Part shown: positions 35,525 through 44,293 of the stretch, piece by piece
Position numbering within the stretch: position 1 is the first letter of the stretch
Layout: each line of letters starts with the position of its first letter
Assembly: GCA_902826695.1 (NCBI GenBank)
Contig: CADEFU010000008.1
Coordinates: forward strand, 105,568 to 169,567
DNA: 64,000 nt
Source: an uncultured Alphaproteobacteria bacterium
Lineage (GTDB): Bacteria > Pseudomonadota > Alphaproteobacteria > Micropepsales > Micropepsaceae
Reading direction: 5' to 3'
Program-made: the position numbers and the translations under genes
Notes under the pieces: generated by a model
What the model was told of the DNA's origin: nothing
Seen by the model: only the letters and a program-made list of their open reading frames with translations
The model's database searches: none

Positions 35525-36376
35525 ATGAAGAGCCTTAAGGCGCTAGGATTTGGGCTTCTTGTTTCGACAGCATTGACATCTTGTGCGGGCCTGGCGCCCG
35601 GAGATGCGACCGGCGTGAAGCCGCTCATCGTCTATCCGGTCACTTCGAACGACACGCCGTACAGTCAGTGTTTGCGCAAGCTGAAGAACGTGGCGGCAAG
35701 CAATCTGCCGGTGTTCGCGGTCGGTGAGATCGCCGACAAGACCGGGCAGGTGTCCTACTACGACAAGTCGGGCAACAACCTGACTCAGGGCGCGGCCGAG
35801 ATGGTCATGAGTGCGCTCTACAAGACCGGCAAAGCGCATCTCGTCGAGCGCTATGACCTGCGCATCCCGCTTGCCGAGGTCAAGCTCGCCGAGCAGAACC
35901 GGCTCAACCGCCCGGTCGAGGCGTTCGGCAAGTTGCCGGCAACAGACTTCATCATCGTCGGCGCGCTGACGGAACTTAACTACAATATCGTTACAGGGGG
36001 TGTGGGGTTGCGCGTCGCCGGCGTTGGCGGTGGCGCGCGCATGGCGGTCGTAAACGTGGCGCTCGATCTTCGCGTGATCAACTCGAAGAACTTTGCGGTG
36101 TCCTACGTTTCGTCGCTGCAGAAGCAGATCTACGGGTACGAGGTCGAGGCCGACATTTTCCGCTTCTGGGATACGACCCTGGTCGAACTCGAAGCAGGCC
36201 ATGTACGCAACGAGCCTCTTCAGCTCGGTGTGCGCACCGTCGCCGAGATGGCCACGTACCAGATCATGACCGACTTCCTGAGACTACCGAGGGATCCGAG
36301 CTGCGCCCTCGTAGAGAACGACCACATGTCGTCTTATCTAGAGCAGCTTAAACCCAATGGGGAGACCACTAAATGA
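35525..36376 (+). CDS. CsgG/HfaB-like outer membrane secretion lipoprotein
   Basis: The protein has 283 residues from the ATG at 35525; the frame can extend to GTG 35516. The lipobox is LTSC, giving an acylated cysteine near residue 20. The body follows the CsgG fold: YPVTSNDTPYSQCLRKLKN, VFAVGEIADKTGQVSYYDKSGNNLTQGAAEMVMSALYKT, HLVERYDLRIPLAEVKLAEQNRL, ATDFIIVGALTELNYNIVTGG, then a transmembrane-hairpin-like region and INSKNFAVSYVSSLQKQIYG. CsgG forms the outer-membrane pore for curli; HfaB is the Caulobacter relative for holdfast anchoring. It is coupled by ATGA to the next gene, probably a substrate. Confidence 0.85.
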   Translation: MKSLKALGFGLLVSTALTSCAGLAPGDATGVKPLIVYPVTSNDTPYSQCLRKLKNVAASNLPVFAVGEIADKTGQVSYYDKSGNNLTQGAAEMVMSALYKTGKAHLVERYDLRIPLAEVKLAEQNRLNRPVEAFGKLPATDFIIVGALTELNYNIVTGGVGLRVAGVGGGARMAVVNVALDLRVINSKNFAVSYVSSLQKQIYGYEVEADIFRFWDTTLVELEAGHVRNEPLQLGVRTVAEMATYQIMTDFLRLPRDPSCALVENDHMSSYLEQLKPNGETTK

Positions 36377-37317
36377 AAACCCTAAAGAGTGCGAGGGTCC
36401 TTGCGGCAAGCTTGGGCGTTCTTGCAGTCGGCGCGATGGCGACTCCCGCCATGGCGTTCGACAACGTGAACTGGTCTTGGAAGAAGGATGTCAACGAAAA
36501 AGTAGACATCGACGTCTACATCGACGTTGACGTCGAATCGACCGGCCTCGTCGAAGTCGAGAAGCTTCAAATCTTTCTCGGCAACGTCAACGCGGAGTCG
36601 ACTGTCTATGGCGTCGCCAACATTCAACCGGATGTCGGCGGTCACTGGCAACAGGTCTACTGCTACTGCTACGGCGGCTACTTCGTGCACGACTCGTTCG
36701 ATGCTACGTTGGAGTTGCCGGAAGTCGTGAGCACGGCGACGGCGGTTGGCAACAACCAATCGATCACGTCGGACGTGCCCGTGTTCCTCCACGACGGTCA
36801 GTTCGTAGCGAACACGCTGTACAACGACGAACGTTGGGACTATGCGTCGTTGGCCGGTGCGGTCGATGCCCGTATGGGCGGCGGCGACAATGGTGACGGC
36901 TGCAACGACTGCGGCAACCTGCATACCGACTTGGCGGCTCTCTTCACGCTGGGTTCCGCCATCGGCTTCTTGACGCCGGCGGATATCAGCGCGACGTCGC
37001 ATGTCGGCTATATCGCCAACGCGTCGGTCGACAGCGCTGCGACGGCTGTTGCCAACAACCTCTCCGTCAGACTGGAGTCGAATGTTGACGGCGGTACGAA
37101 CTGCAACACGGGTTGCTACGATCGTTTGAGCAACCACGTGGTTATCGCGGACATCACTCAGTTCGCGTATGCCAACGTGTCTGCGGTGTCGGACGTCGGC
37201 GGCGTCATTGTCGACAACTACAACAGCCTCGGCGAGATCGATCGTGCGTTGGTCAGCTCGGTTGCGACTGCGGTTGGCAACAACGTGTCGATCAACGTCG
37301 GTCCGATCGCCGAATAA
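36373..37317 (+). CDS. Exported three-module Cys-pair/ATAVxNN repeat protein, likely CsgG-pore client
   Basis: This 314-residue protein has a signal peptide ending ATPAMA (about residue 28). Three modules follow, each with a cysteine pair and then a sequence of the form V-(S/D)-S-x-ATAV-(G/A)-NN-x-S-(I/V). Cysteines are 97/99, 177/180 and 244/248; repeats are at about 119-131, 219-231 and 294-307. Asn and hydrophobic residues alternate as in amyloid-forming strands. Its start overlaps the CsgG-like stop (ATGA). The repeat recalls, but does not equal, the curlin repeat, and Hfa-type adhesin anchors have similar AxGNN runs. No known family is claimed. Confidence 0.7.
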   Translation: MKTLKSARVLAASLGVLAVGAMATPAMAFDNVNWSWKKDVNEKVDIDVYIDVDVESTGLVEVEKLQIFLGNVNAESTVYGVANIQPDVGGHWQQVYCYCYGGYFVHDSFDATLELPEVVSTATAVGNNQSITSDVPVFLHDGQFVANTLYNDERWDYASLAGAVDARMGGGDNGDGCNDCGNLHTDLAALFTLGSAIGFLTPADISATSHVGYIANASVDSAATAVANNLSVRLESNVDGGTNCNTGCYDRLSNHVVIADITQFAYANVSAVSDVGGVIVDNYNSLGEIDRALVSSVATAVGNNVSINVGPIAE

Positions 37318-37401
37318 GAGATCGGTCGCGATCCAAACTTACGGCGGGGGGCGAAAATGTTCCCCGCCGATTGATCAACCAGAAATTCATGGAGTGGTGC
37401 C

Positions 37402-37863
37402 GTGACAAGGAAGATTGGATACCCTGCGTTGCTCTGCGGTTCGGCTATTGCCCTGTTTGGAGCGACGGCAGCGCAAGCCGATCCGCTTGGTGGGAAGGAG
37501 CCGTGGAATTTCACGCCGGTGAACCGCGCCAGCGTTGCCGTGGTGATCAAAAACGTTGAGGACGGCAACGGTACAGGCGGCGCCGGTGGCGGGTCAGGTA
37601 CGACGATCGTCTGCGGCGGCAACAACGGCGGCGGCGGCACCGGTGGAACCGGCAGCGCTGCATCGGCGACAGCCAACAGCAGCTGCATCATCATCAATGG
37701 CTCGAATGGGTCCGTGGTGAATGTAGAACAGGATTCGGACGGCGATCAAACTTCAACATCGGGTACGACATCCAGCTCGAGTACTTCGAACAACACACAC
37801 AGCGGCGGCAGCAAAGGCAGCATCGACGAAGTTGCGGCAGTGCTGGCGGGCCGCGGCAGCTAA
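37402..37863 (+). CDS. Small exported Gly/Ser/Thr/Asn-rich protein
   Basis: The protein has 153 residues from GTG 37402, with GGAG eight bases upstream. A signal peptide ends ATAAQA. The mature part starts DPLGGKEPWNFTPVNRASVAVVIKNVEDG. A Gly-rich section with one Cys (VCGGNNGGGG) follows, then a second Cys in NSSCIIINGSNGSVVNVEQ, a Ser/Thr run and a C-terminal helix (IDEVAAVLAG). The strand IIINGSNGSVVNV is fibre-like. It lies 84 bp after the repeat protein and is probably the third gene of that operon. The family is unknown. Confidence 0.65.
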   Translation: MTRKIGYPALLCGSAIALFGATAAQADPLGGKEPWNFTPVNRASVAVVIKNVEDGNGTGGAGGGSGTTIVCGGNNGGGGTGGTGSAASATANSSCIIINGSNGSVVNVEQDSDGDQTSTSGTTSSSSTSNNTHSGGSKGSIDEVAAVLAGRGS

Positions 37864-37893
37864 ACGGCCGCGGTCGAAGAGCGCATGAACTAA

Positions 37894-37912
37894 GAGAGCC
37901 GCCGCGGTTCTC
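37894..37912 (+). terminator. Hairpin after the CsgG-like operon
   Basis: GAGAGCCG pairs with CGGTTCTC (one G-T pair) around a three-base loop, 30 bp after the last gene of the operon and before the convergent TPR gene. There is no T-run after it on either strand, so its use as a terminator is uncertain. Confidence 0.3.
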
Positions 37913-37930
37913 CAAGCGGGGGCGGGGCGC

Positions 37931-38581
37931 CTATAGAGTGAGGCCCAGCTTCTCCATTTCTTGCTCGACCTTCGCGCTCATGCCGCGAGCTTCGGCTACG
38001 TCTTTTCGAGAGCCGGGTTCATCACCGAGTTTCTTCTTGGTGACTCCGCGCGCGTAGATCGCTTGGAAGTACATTGGGCGGCGCTGAATGGCGTCATCGA
38101 AGTGCACCAGCGCGTCTTTGTAGTCGGCGGAGGTGAAAGCGATGAGGCCCTGCATGAAGTAGGCTGGCGCGAACTGCGGCTTTTGCTTGATCACTTCGGC
38201 TAGGTCAGCCTTCGCACTGTCGAAGCTTTTGCGTGACATATGCACCAGACTGCGCTGAAAGCGGAACTCGGCAGCGTTGCGAACCCCGATGGCGGTGTTG
38301 AAATCCGATAGCGCCTTTTCGAGATCTCCTTTGGCGAAGTAGGCGCTGCCGCGGGTTGCATAGTAGTCGCCGTGGTGGGGCGGCTTCACCTTGCCGGATT
38401 TAATGATCTTGGTGCAGGCTGCGATTTGCTGGTCGTGTGTCGAGCCGTCGACACCCATGCAGAGGCGAAGATCGTTCTGGGTGATCGAATTCGCCGGTGC
38501 AGTCTTGGTCTTGGCTGCGGCCGGCATCGCCGCGACGGCGAGCGCCGCAATGATGTTCGCCGCGAGAAGCTGGTATCTCAT
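37931..38581 (-). CDS. Exported TPR protein
   Basis: This 216-residue protein has a signal peptide (IIAALAVAAMPAAA) and then at least three tetratricopeptide units: DYYATRGSAYFAKGDLEKALSDFNTAI, then LVHMSRKSFDSAKADLAEVIKQKPQFAPAYFMQGLIAF, and DYKDALVHFDDAIQRRPMYFQAIYARGV. TPR proteins mediate contacts in periplasmic complexes. It lies four bases downstream of a second TPR gene and is probably co-transcribed. It is convergent with the CsgG-like operon. Confidence 0.85.
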   Translation of the reverse strand: MRYQLLAANIIAALAVAAMPAAAKTKTAPANSITQNDLRLCMGVDGSTHDQQIAACTKIIKSGKVKPPHHGDYYATRGSAYFAKGDLEKALSDFNTAIGVRNAAEFRFQRSLVHMSRKSFDSAKADLAEVIKQKPQFAPAYFMQGLIAFTSADYKDALVHFDDAIQRRPMYFQAIYARGVTKKKLGDEPGSRKDVAEARGMSAKVEQEMEKLGLTL

Positions 38582-38585
38582 GACA

Positions 38586-39341
38586 TTAGCCTCCGGCTTT
38601 GGCGATGGCGTCCAGCTGCGTTTTGGCCTCTTTGTGGTTCGGTGCTAGCGCCAGGACTGCCTGGAAATCCGCCTTGGCGTTGGCTTTCTCGCCGTTCGCG
38701 AGATGGAGTTGGCCACGGTTGAAGTAGGCGACGAGCTGTTTTGAGTCCAGCTGAACGGCCTTGTTCAAGTCAGCCATAGCTTTCGTCTTCTCGCCCGACG
38801 TCATATAGGCGGAGCCGCGCGTGGCGTAGGATGTCGCATCGTTGGGCTCAAGCTCGATAGCCTTGGTGAGGTCGGCGATAGCCTTGGCCGTCTGCTTCTT
38901 TCCGAGATGGGCCATGCCGCGATTGTTGTAGGCAGCGGAGGACTTTGGATCGATCGTGATCGCCTTGGTGAGATCCGAGATGGCCAAGTCGAACTTGCCC
39001 TGCCCGACATACACGCCGCCGCGTGCCTGGAGAGCGCGGCCGAAGTCCGGTTTCAGTTTCAGGGCCTGCGTGAAGTCGGCGAGTGCGTTTGCTCCGCCGC
39101 CTATGCGCATATAGGCGGAGCCGCGGTTGTAATAGGCGCCCGCTTTGGTCGCGGGGTTTACGTTGGCCTTGATGACCTTGTCGCATGCCAAGATCAAATT
39201 GGGCCAGCTCGCCGGCGTTTTGCCGAAGCATGTGCCTGCGGCGGTGTTGAGATCGGCTGACGCTTTTTGTCCCGCGGTGGCGGGTGTAAGGGCTGCCGCG
39301 AGCGAAATCGCGGCCGCACCGATCGTCGTCGTCATTCGCAT
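38586..39341 (-). CDS. Exported TPR protein
   Basis: The protein has 251 residues from the ATG at 39341 with GGGGACA upstream. A signal peptide (IGAAAISLAAALTPATAG) precedes about six TPR units, e.g. GAYYNRGSAYMRIGGGANALADFTQALKLKP, AAYNNRGMAHLGKKQTAKAIADLTKAIELEP and ATRGSAYMTSGEKTKAMADLNKAV. A CFGKTP and a LACDKVIKA segment near the start hold two cysteines. It is followed after four bases by the second TPR gene. Confidence 0.88.
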   Translation of the reverse strand: MRMTTTIGAAAISLAAALTPATAGQKASADLNTAAGTCFGKTPASWPNLILACDKVIKANVNPATKAGAYYNRGSAYMRIGGGANALADFTQALKLKPDFGRALQARGGVYVGQGKFDLAISDLTKAITIDPKSSAAYNNRGMAHLGKKQTAKAIADLTKAIELEPNDATSYATRGSAYMTSGEKTKAMADLNKAVQLDSKQLVAYFNRGQLHLANGEKANAKADFQAVLALAPNHKEAKTQLDAIAKAGG

Positions 39342-39550
39342 GTTGTCCCCGTGGAGGTTTCGGGCTCCGCACCCATCGCGCGGGCTTTCGCCGGCGATGA
39401 TTGCGGGTGCGTTCGAGCCACTCAAGGCGATGATCGATCTAGGGCCCTAGACTAGAGGGGGTACTTCGTTTGCGCGGACGTATTCACCATGCGCCAACGA
39501 CGTGCGCGTGGGGGAATTTCAAACGTGTTGCGTGCAGGGGAGCCACGCTC

Positions 39551-40435
39551 TTACGCCGATTTGCTCCAATCGCGGGCGCGGGCGAGCTTCACGAAGGCGT
39601 CGCTGGCGGGCGAAAAGCGACGGCCGGCGACGGTGCCCAGCGTGATCGCTCGTTCGATATTCAGGCCTTCGATTGGTTTTGCGACCAGGTCGGTGCCGGT
39701 CACCATGCTCGCCGGAAGTGTCGCGATCCCCAAGCCTTCGCGGACGAGCGAGATAGCTTGGTCGCAGTTGGCGACGCGAATCGTGAAGTTGGGATTTGCA
39801 CCGGCTTCGGCACAGACCTGGCGGATGCGGTCGGCAAGCGAGCAGTTCACGAGTTGAATGATGTCGATGCCGTCGAGGTCGCTGATCGCGATCGACTTCT
39901 GCGTGGCAAGTTTGTGGTCGCTCTTCATCACCGCAAGAATGTTCTCGCGATGGAGAGCCCACGCGCGAACGCGCTCGGGCAATTCGTAGTCGTCGCCGAC
40001 GACGATGAGGTCCAGATCGCCAGCCACTGCGTCTTCAAGGAGCTTGGCGTCGGTGCCGCCGCCGATGGTCAACTCAAACGCTGGGATGGCTTGCCGGACG
40101 CCACCGAGCACGCTGCTCACCGCGGTCGCCGGGACGGTGGGTGATATGCCCAAGCGCAGGTGGACGACGCCGCCTTTCTTGTAAGACGTCGCCAGTTCTT
40201 TTGCCGATTGCGCCGCCTGAAAAGTGCGCTCCAGATGCGGGTGCATCGCCTTGCCGAGTTCGGTGAGGTGCGTATTTGCCCGCTCGCGGTGGAACAGGAG
40301 GCCGCCGAATTCTTCCTCAAGCTTTTGGATGGCCCGGGTGAGGGAGGGCTGGGCGACGTTGCACTCCTCGGCCGCCTTGGTGAAGTTCAGCGTGCGGCTG
40401 ACGGCAAGGAAGTATCGGACTTGGTGCATCTCCAT
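39551..40435 (-). CDS. LysR family transcriptional regulator
   Basis: The protein has 294 residues from the ATG at 40435; an ATG at 40444 is possible. The N-terminal winged HTH is standard: MEMHQVRYFLAVSRTLNFTKAAEECNVAQPSLTRAIQKLEEEFGGLLFHR. The periplasmic-binding-like effector domain follows. It is divergent, with a 90-bp gap, from the transketolase-like gene, the classic arrangement for a LysR controlling its neighbour. The gap should hold both promoters and a T-N11-A site; I did not fix one. Confidence 0.93.
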   Translation of the reverse strand: MEMHQVRYFLAVSRTLNFTKAAEECNVAQPSLTRAIQKLEEEFGGLLFHRERANTHLTELGKAMHPHLERTFQAAQSAKELATSYKKGGVVHLRLGISPTVPATAVSSVLGGVRQAIPAFELTIGGGTDAKLLEDAVAGDLDLIVVGDDYELPERVRAWALHRENILAVMKSDHKLATQKSIAISDLDGIDIIQLVNCSLADRIRQVCAEAGANPNFTIRVANCDQAISLVREGLGIATLPASMVTGTDLVAKPIEGLNIERAITLGTVAGRRFSPASDAFVKLARARDWSKSA

Positions 40436-40525
40436 GGTTGCCATTTTAGTCGTAGGTGCCCGTGGCAATCCAGCGGGAAATCGGTGTATCGGAGGGGGCT
40501 GCCGGGTTGGGTAGAGACTTTCGGG

Positions 40526-42931
40526 GTGACGGCTTTGCTGCGCGCGGAACGCCTTAGAACGCTGCGAGAACTCGAGAAGAAGGTTCTCTGGCTTGCGAGC
40601 TGGATGATCCACAATGCCAATCACCTGCGCGACAACGGCGATGGGGTGAAAGTGGGCGGGCACCAGGCGTCGTCCGCCTCGCTCGCGACCATCATGACCG
40701 CCCTGTATTTCGCGGTACTGCGGCCGCAGGACCGGGTTGCGGTTAAGCCGCACGCGAGCCCGAACTTTCACGCGATCCAGTATCTGCTGGGGCAGCAGAG
40801 CGAGGAGAAGCTGCGGAACTTTCGCGGCTACAAGGGCGCGCAGAGTTACCCGTCGCGGACAAAGGACACAGACGACGTCGACTTTTCGACTGGATCGGTG
40901 GGCTTGGGCGTCGCGCAGACGTTGTTCTCGTCGCTTGTGCAGGACTATGTGCGGGCGCACGGCTGGGCCGCGGATAGGCCCGAGGGGCGGATGGTCGCGC
41001 TCATCGGCGATGCGGAGATGGATGAGGGCAACATCTTCGAGGCGTTGCTTGAGGGATGGAAGCACGGCGTTCGTAATACGTGGTGGATCGTGGACTACAA
41101 CCGGCAGAGCCTCGATGCGGTCGTGCGCGAGGGGCTGTGGTCGCGATTCGAAGCGACGTTTCGCAACTTCGGCTGGGATGTCGTGATCCTGAAGTACGGG
41201 TCACTGCTTGAGGCGGCATTCAGCGAGCCGGGCGGGTCGAAGCTGCGCGCGTGGATCGATGGGTGTTCGAACCAACTTTATTCGGCGCTGACCTACCAGG
41301 GTGGGGCAGCATGGCGGAAGCGGCTGTTGGAGGATATCGGCGATCAGGGCGATGCGACGAAGCTGATCGAGCGGCGGAGCGATGCGGAGCTTGCGGTGCT
41401 GATGACCAATCTTGCGGGCCATGATCTTCCGCATCTGCTCGACGCGTTCGAAGCGATCGATCACGAGCGGCCGACGTGCTTTATCGCGTACACGATCAAG
41501 GGTCACGGATTGCCGCTGCAGGGGCACAAGGACAACCACGCGGGGTTGATGACGCCGGCGCAGATGGATGCTTTTCGCAGCGCGATGGGCGTGCGTGCTG
41601 GATACGAGTGGGCTCGCTTCGAAGGGCTTGAGGTAGGCGAGAGCGCGCTTGCTCAGTTTCTTGCGGATGTGCCGTTTGTGCAGGCGGGGCGGCGCCGCTT
41701 TTCGGGAGCGCGGCTCGACGTGCCGGCGGCGCTTAAGTTTCCGGCAGCTGCGGAGCAGTCTACACAGGCCGGGTTCGGCAATCTGATGAACGAGCTCGGG
41801 CGCGAGAAGAGCGAGCTTGCCGCGCGCATCGTGACGTGCTCGCCGGATGTCACTGTTTCCACCAATCTCGGTGGGTGGGTGAACAGGCGCGGGCTATTTG
41901 CGCGCGAAGCGCTCGCAGACACGTTCCGGCAGGAGCGCATCCCGTCCACGTTCACGTGGGAGTTCGGGCCAAAGGGGCAACACATAGAACTCGGCATCGC
42001 GGAGATGAATTTGTTCATTCTGCTGTCCGCGCTCGGGCTGTCGCATTCGATCGACGGCGAGCGGCTCATCCCCATCGGGACGCTCTATGATCCGTTCATT
42101 GCGCGTGGGCTCGATGCGCTGAACTACGCTTGTTATCAAGATGCACGTTTCATTCTGGTGGCGACGCCGTCGGGGGTGACGCTGGCGGGCGAGGGTGGGG
42201 CGCACCAATCGATTGCGCAGCCGCTCATCGGGATTGCGCAAGACGGGTTGTGCGCGTTCGAGCCGGCGTATGTCGATGAATTGGCGGTGATGCTGCGGTT
42301 TGCGATGGACTATATCCAACGCGATGGGGAGGGAGATCCGGACGAGCGGACCTGGCTGCGCGATCAGACGGGCGGGTCGGTGTATCTGCGGCTCTCGACA
42401 CGGCCTATCGAGCAGCCGCAGCGCGTGATGACCGAGGAGGCCGCGCGCGGGATCATCGACGGGGCGTATTGGCTGCGGCCGCCCGGCGCGAATGCGCAGG
42501 TTGTCGTCGCGTTTGCGGGTGCGGTCGCGCCAGAGGCGATTCAGGCGGTCGGGTTGATGGCCGAGGACCGGCGCGATGTGGGGCTACTTGCCGTCACGTC
42601 GGCGGATCGCCTGAACGCCGGTTGGACGGCCGCGCAGCGGGCGCGGGAGCGAGGGCTCACCAGCGCGCGATCGCACATCGAGCGCCTGCTCGGTGAGATT
42701 CCGCCGGATTGCGCGCTGGTGACGGTGCTGGACGGGCATCCCGCTACGCTTGCGTGGTTGGGCTCTGTGCACGGCCACCGGGTGCGGGCGCTCGGCGTTG
42801 AGCACTTTGGCCAGACAGGATCGATTGCGGAGTTGTACAAACACTATGGAATCGACGCGAATGCGATTGTCCGCGCGGCGCAAGCGATCGCGCCTGGGCG
42901 GCCAATCCGCCATCTTCGCGCCGTCACTTGA
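40526..42931 (+). CDS. Transketolase/AceE-like thiamine-diphosphate enzyme
   Basis: The protein is about 801 residues from GTG 40526; upstream codons lie in the LysR gene. The ThDP region reads MVALIGDAEMDEGNIFEALLEGWKHGVRNTWWIVDYNRQSLD, the GDxxxDEG..xxN motif as in homodimeric pyruvate dehydrogenase E1 (AceE). The HNANHLRDNGDGVKVGGHQASS and HKDNHAG segments also match that family. It is shorter than AceE (about 885). An MdeB/2-oxoacid dehydrogenase or a transketolase-like enzyme is therefore possible; the substrate is unknown. A LysR regulator is divergent and sodC follows after 13 bp. Confidence 0.8.
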   Translation: MTALLRAERLRTLRELEKKVLWLASWMIHNANHLRDNGDGVKVGGHQASSASLATIMTALYFAVLRPQDRVAVKPHASPNFHAIQYLLGQQSEEKLRNFRGYKGAQSYPSRTKDTDDVDFSTGSVGLGVAQTLFSSLVQDYVRAHGWAADRPEGRMVALIGDAEMDEGNIFEALLEGWKHGVRNTWWIVDYNRQSLDAVVREGLWSRFEATFRNFGWDVVILKYGSLLEAAFSEPGGSKLRAWIDGCSNQLYSALTYQGGAAWRKRLLEDIGDQGDATKLIERRSDAELAVLMTNLAGHDLPHLLDAFEAIDHERPTCFIAYTIKGHGLPLQGHKDNHAGLMTPAQMDAFRSAMGVRAGYEWARFEGLEVGESALAQFLADVPFVQAGRRRFSGARLDVPAALKFPAAAEQSTQAGFGNLMNELGREKSELAARIVTCSPDVTVSTNLGGWVNRRGLFAREALADTFRQERIPSTFTWEFGPKGQHIELGIAEMNLFILLSALGLSHSIDGERLIPIGTLYDPFIARGLDALNYACYQDARFILVATPSGVTLAGEGGAHQSIAQPLIGIAQDGLCAFEPAYVDELAVMLRFAMDYIQRDGEGDPDERTWLRDQTGGSVYLRLSTRPIEQPQRVMTEEAARGIIDGAYWLRPPGANAQVVVAFAGAVAPEAIQAVGLMAEDRRDVGLLAVTSADRLNAGWTAAQRARERGLTSARSHIERLLGEIPPDCALVTVLDGHPATLAWLGSVHGHRVRALGVEHFGQTGSIAELYKHYGIDANAIVRAAQAIAPGRPIRHLRAVT

Positions 42932-42944
42932 AGGAGGTCGTTTG

Positions 42945-43571
42945 ATGCGCAAGTTGTTTGTGGCCGTGCTGACGTTTCCGGTGCTCGTGGGATGTGCGGG
43001 CGTGTCGGTCGGTGTTGGGGTCGGTGGTGGTTCGGGGGGCGTGGGCGTCGGTGGATCTGCATCGGTCGGGCTTGGCGGCGGTACAAGCAGTGGCGGGCCG
43101 CGCGTTGTGACGGTGTCGATGTTCAATATCGATGCGAAGGGCATTGGGCCGGAGATCGGAACGTTGACGCTCTCGGACTCGCGCGGGGGCTTGCATATTG
43201 TTCCAAAGCTCGCCGGACTTCCGCCAGGGCCGCGTGGTTTTCATGTGCATGAGAATCCGAACTGCGGTCCGGGCATGAAGGACGGGACGATGCAGGCGGG
43301 GCTAGGCGCCGGCGGGCACTACGATCCGCGCGCGACGGGTAAGCACGTGGGGCCGACCGGCGATGAAGGGCATCGCGGCGACTTGCCTGTCTTGAACGTT
43401 GCAGCTGACGGCACGGCGAGCGAACCGGTGAATGCGTTGCGCTTGTCGGTGAACGAGGTGCGTGGGCGTGCTTTCGTCATTCACGAAGGCGGCGATAACT
43501 TCTCAGATCAACCTAAGCCGCTCGGTGGTGGTGGTCGGCGGATCGCTTGCGGCACGGTTAGCAGCGAGTGA
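42945..43571 (+). CDS. sodC: Cu/Zn superoxide dismutase lipoprotein
   Basis: The protein has 208 residues, with a strong AAGGAGGTCG ribosome-binding site before the ATG. The lipobox is LVGC, so it should be anchored in the periplasm. A Gly/Ser/Val linker of about 35 residues follows before the domain. Metal-site motifs are present: GFHVHENPNC, GGHYDPRATGKH, GHRGDLP and VIHEGGDNFSDQP, and the second disulfide Cys in RRIACG. It dismutates superoxide to peroxide in the envelope. It is 13 bp downstream of the transketolase-like gene. Confidence 0.94.
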   Translation: MRKLFVAVLTFPVLVGCAGVSVGVGVGGGSGGVGVGGSASVGLGGGTSSGGPRVVTVSMFNIDAKGIGPEIGTLTLSDSRGGLHIVPKLAGLPPGPRGFHVHENPNCGPGMKDGTMQAGLGAGGHYDPRATGKHVGPTGDEGHRGDLPVLNVAADGTASEPVNALRLSVNEVRGRAFVIHEGGDNFSDQPKPLGGGGRRIACGTVSSE

Positions 43572-43611
43572 TACCATTGCTCGGCTCGCCAGGCGCTGAG
43601 GGAGAGGCGGA

Positions 43612-44223
43612 ATGACTTTGAAGATCTATGGCTATGCACAGTCGCGCGCGGTGCGGACGCTATGGCTTTGTGAGGAGCTTGGTGTGCCCTACGAGCTGGT
43701 GCACACTGGGACGAGCGATGGCGGGACGCGGACGGCGGCCTATTTGAAGGTCAATCCGGCCGGTCACATTCCGGCGATCGACGATGGCGGGTTCACGCTT
43801 TCGGAGTCGATGGGGATCAATCTCTATCTCGCGAAGAAGCATGGGAAGCTCTATCCGACGACGCCGCAGGGCGAGGCGAAAGCCTGGCAGTGGAGCTTTT
43901 GGGTGATGTCCGAGCTGGATGCGCCCATCGTGCGTTGGATCACGCACGGTATGTTGCTACCGGCCGCCCAGCGCGACGTTGCAGTTGCGCGGGAAGCGCG
44001 CGAGGCAATGGAGTGGCCGCTGCAGGTGCTCGACGGCGCCGTCGCAAAGCAGTCGTATTTGGTCGAGCCGGATCAGTTCACTGTCGCAGATTTGAACGTG
44101 GCCTCCGTGCTCTACCGGTTGTTGTTCGTCGACCTGTCCGGCAAATCTCACCTTGAGGCGTGGCTAAAACGTTGCTGGGGGCGGCCGGCAGCCCTAAAGG
44201 CGCGGGCGTTGCGGGAGAGTTGA
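43612..44223 (+). CDS. Glutathione S-transferase family protein
   Basis: This 203-residue protein has the thioredoxin-like N-terminal domain: LKIYGYAQSRAVRTLWLCEELGVPYELV (Ser/Tyr region at AQSRA), VNPAGHIPAIDDGGFTLSESMGINLYLAKK (cis-Pro and the ES glutathione contact). The helical C-terminal domain has VADLNVASVLY, like the N-cap motif. The substrate is unknown. Confidence 0.93.
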   Translation: MTLKIYGYAQSRAVRTLWLCEELGVPYELVHTGTSDGGTRTAAYLKVNPAGHIPAIDDGGFTLSESMGINLYLAKKHGKLYPTTPQGEAKAWQWSFWVMSELDAPIVRWITHGMLLPAAQRDVAVAREAREAMEWPLQVLDGAVAKQSYLVEPDQFTVADLNVASVLYRLLFVDLSGKSHLEAWLKRCWGRPAALKARALRES

Positions 44224-44293
44224 TAACCTCCGGGGTAATCGCAGCCGCGTGCGAGATGCGCTAAGTGCCGACCGCTTTATGTGAAGAGGTGTC

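Noticed and set aside
37402..37863. Naming the small Gly/Ser-rich exported protein HfaA or CsgA
   Set aside because: Low complexity and a similar neighbourhood are not enough; no diagnostic curlin repeat (SxxxxxQxGxxNxxxxxQ) or clear HfaA pattern is seen.
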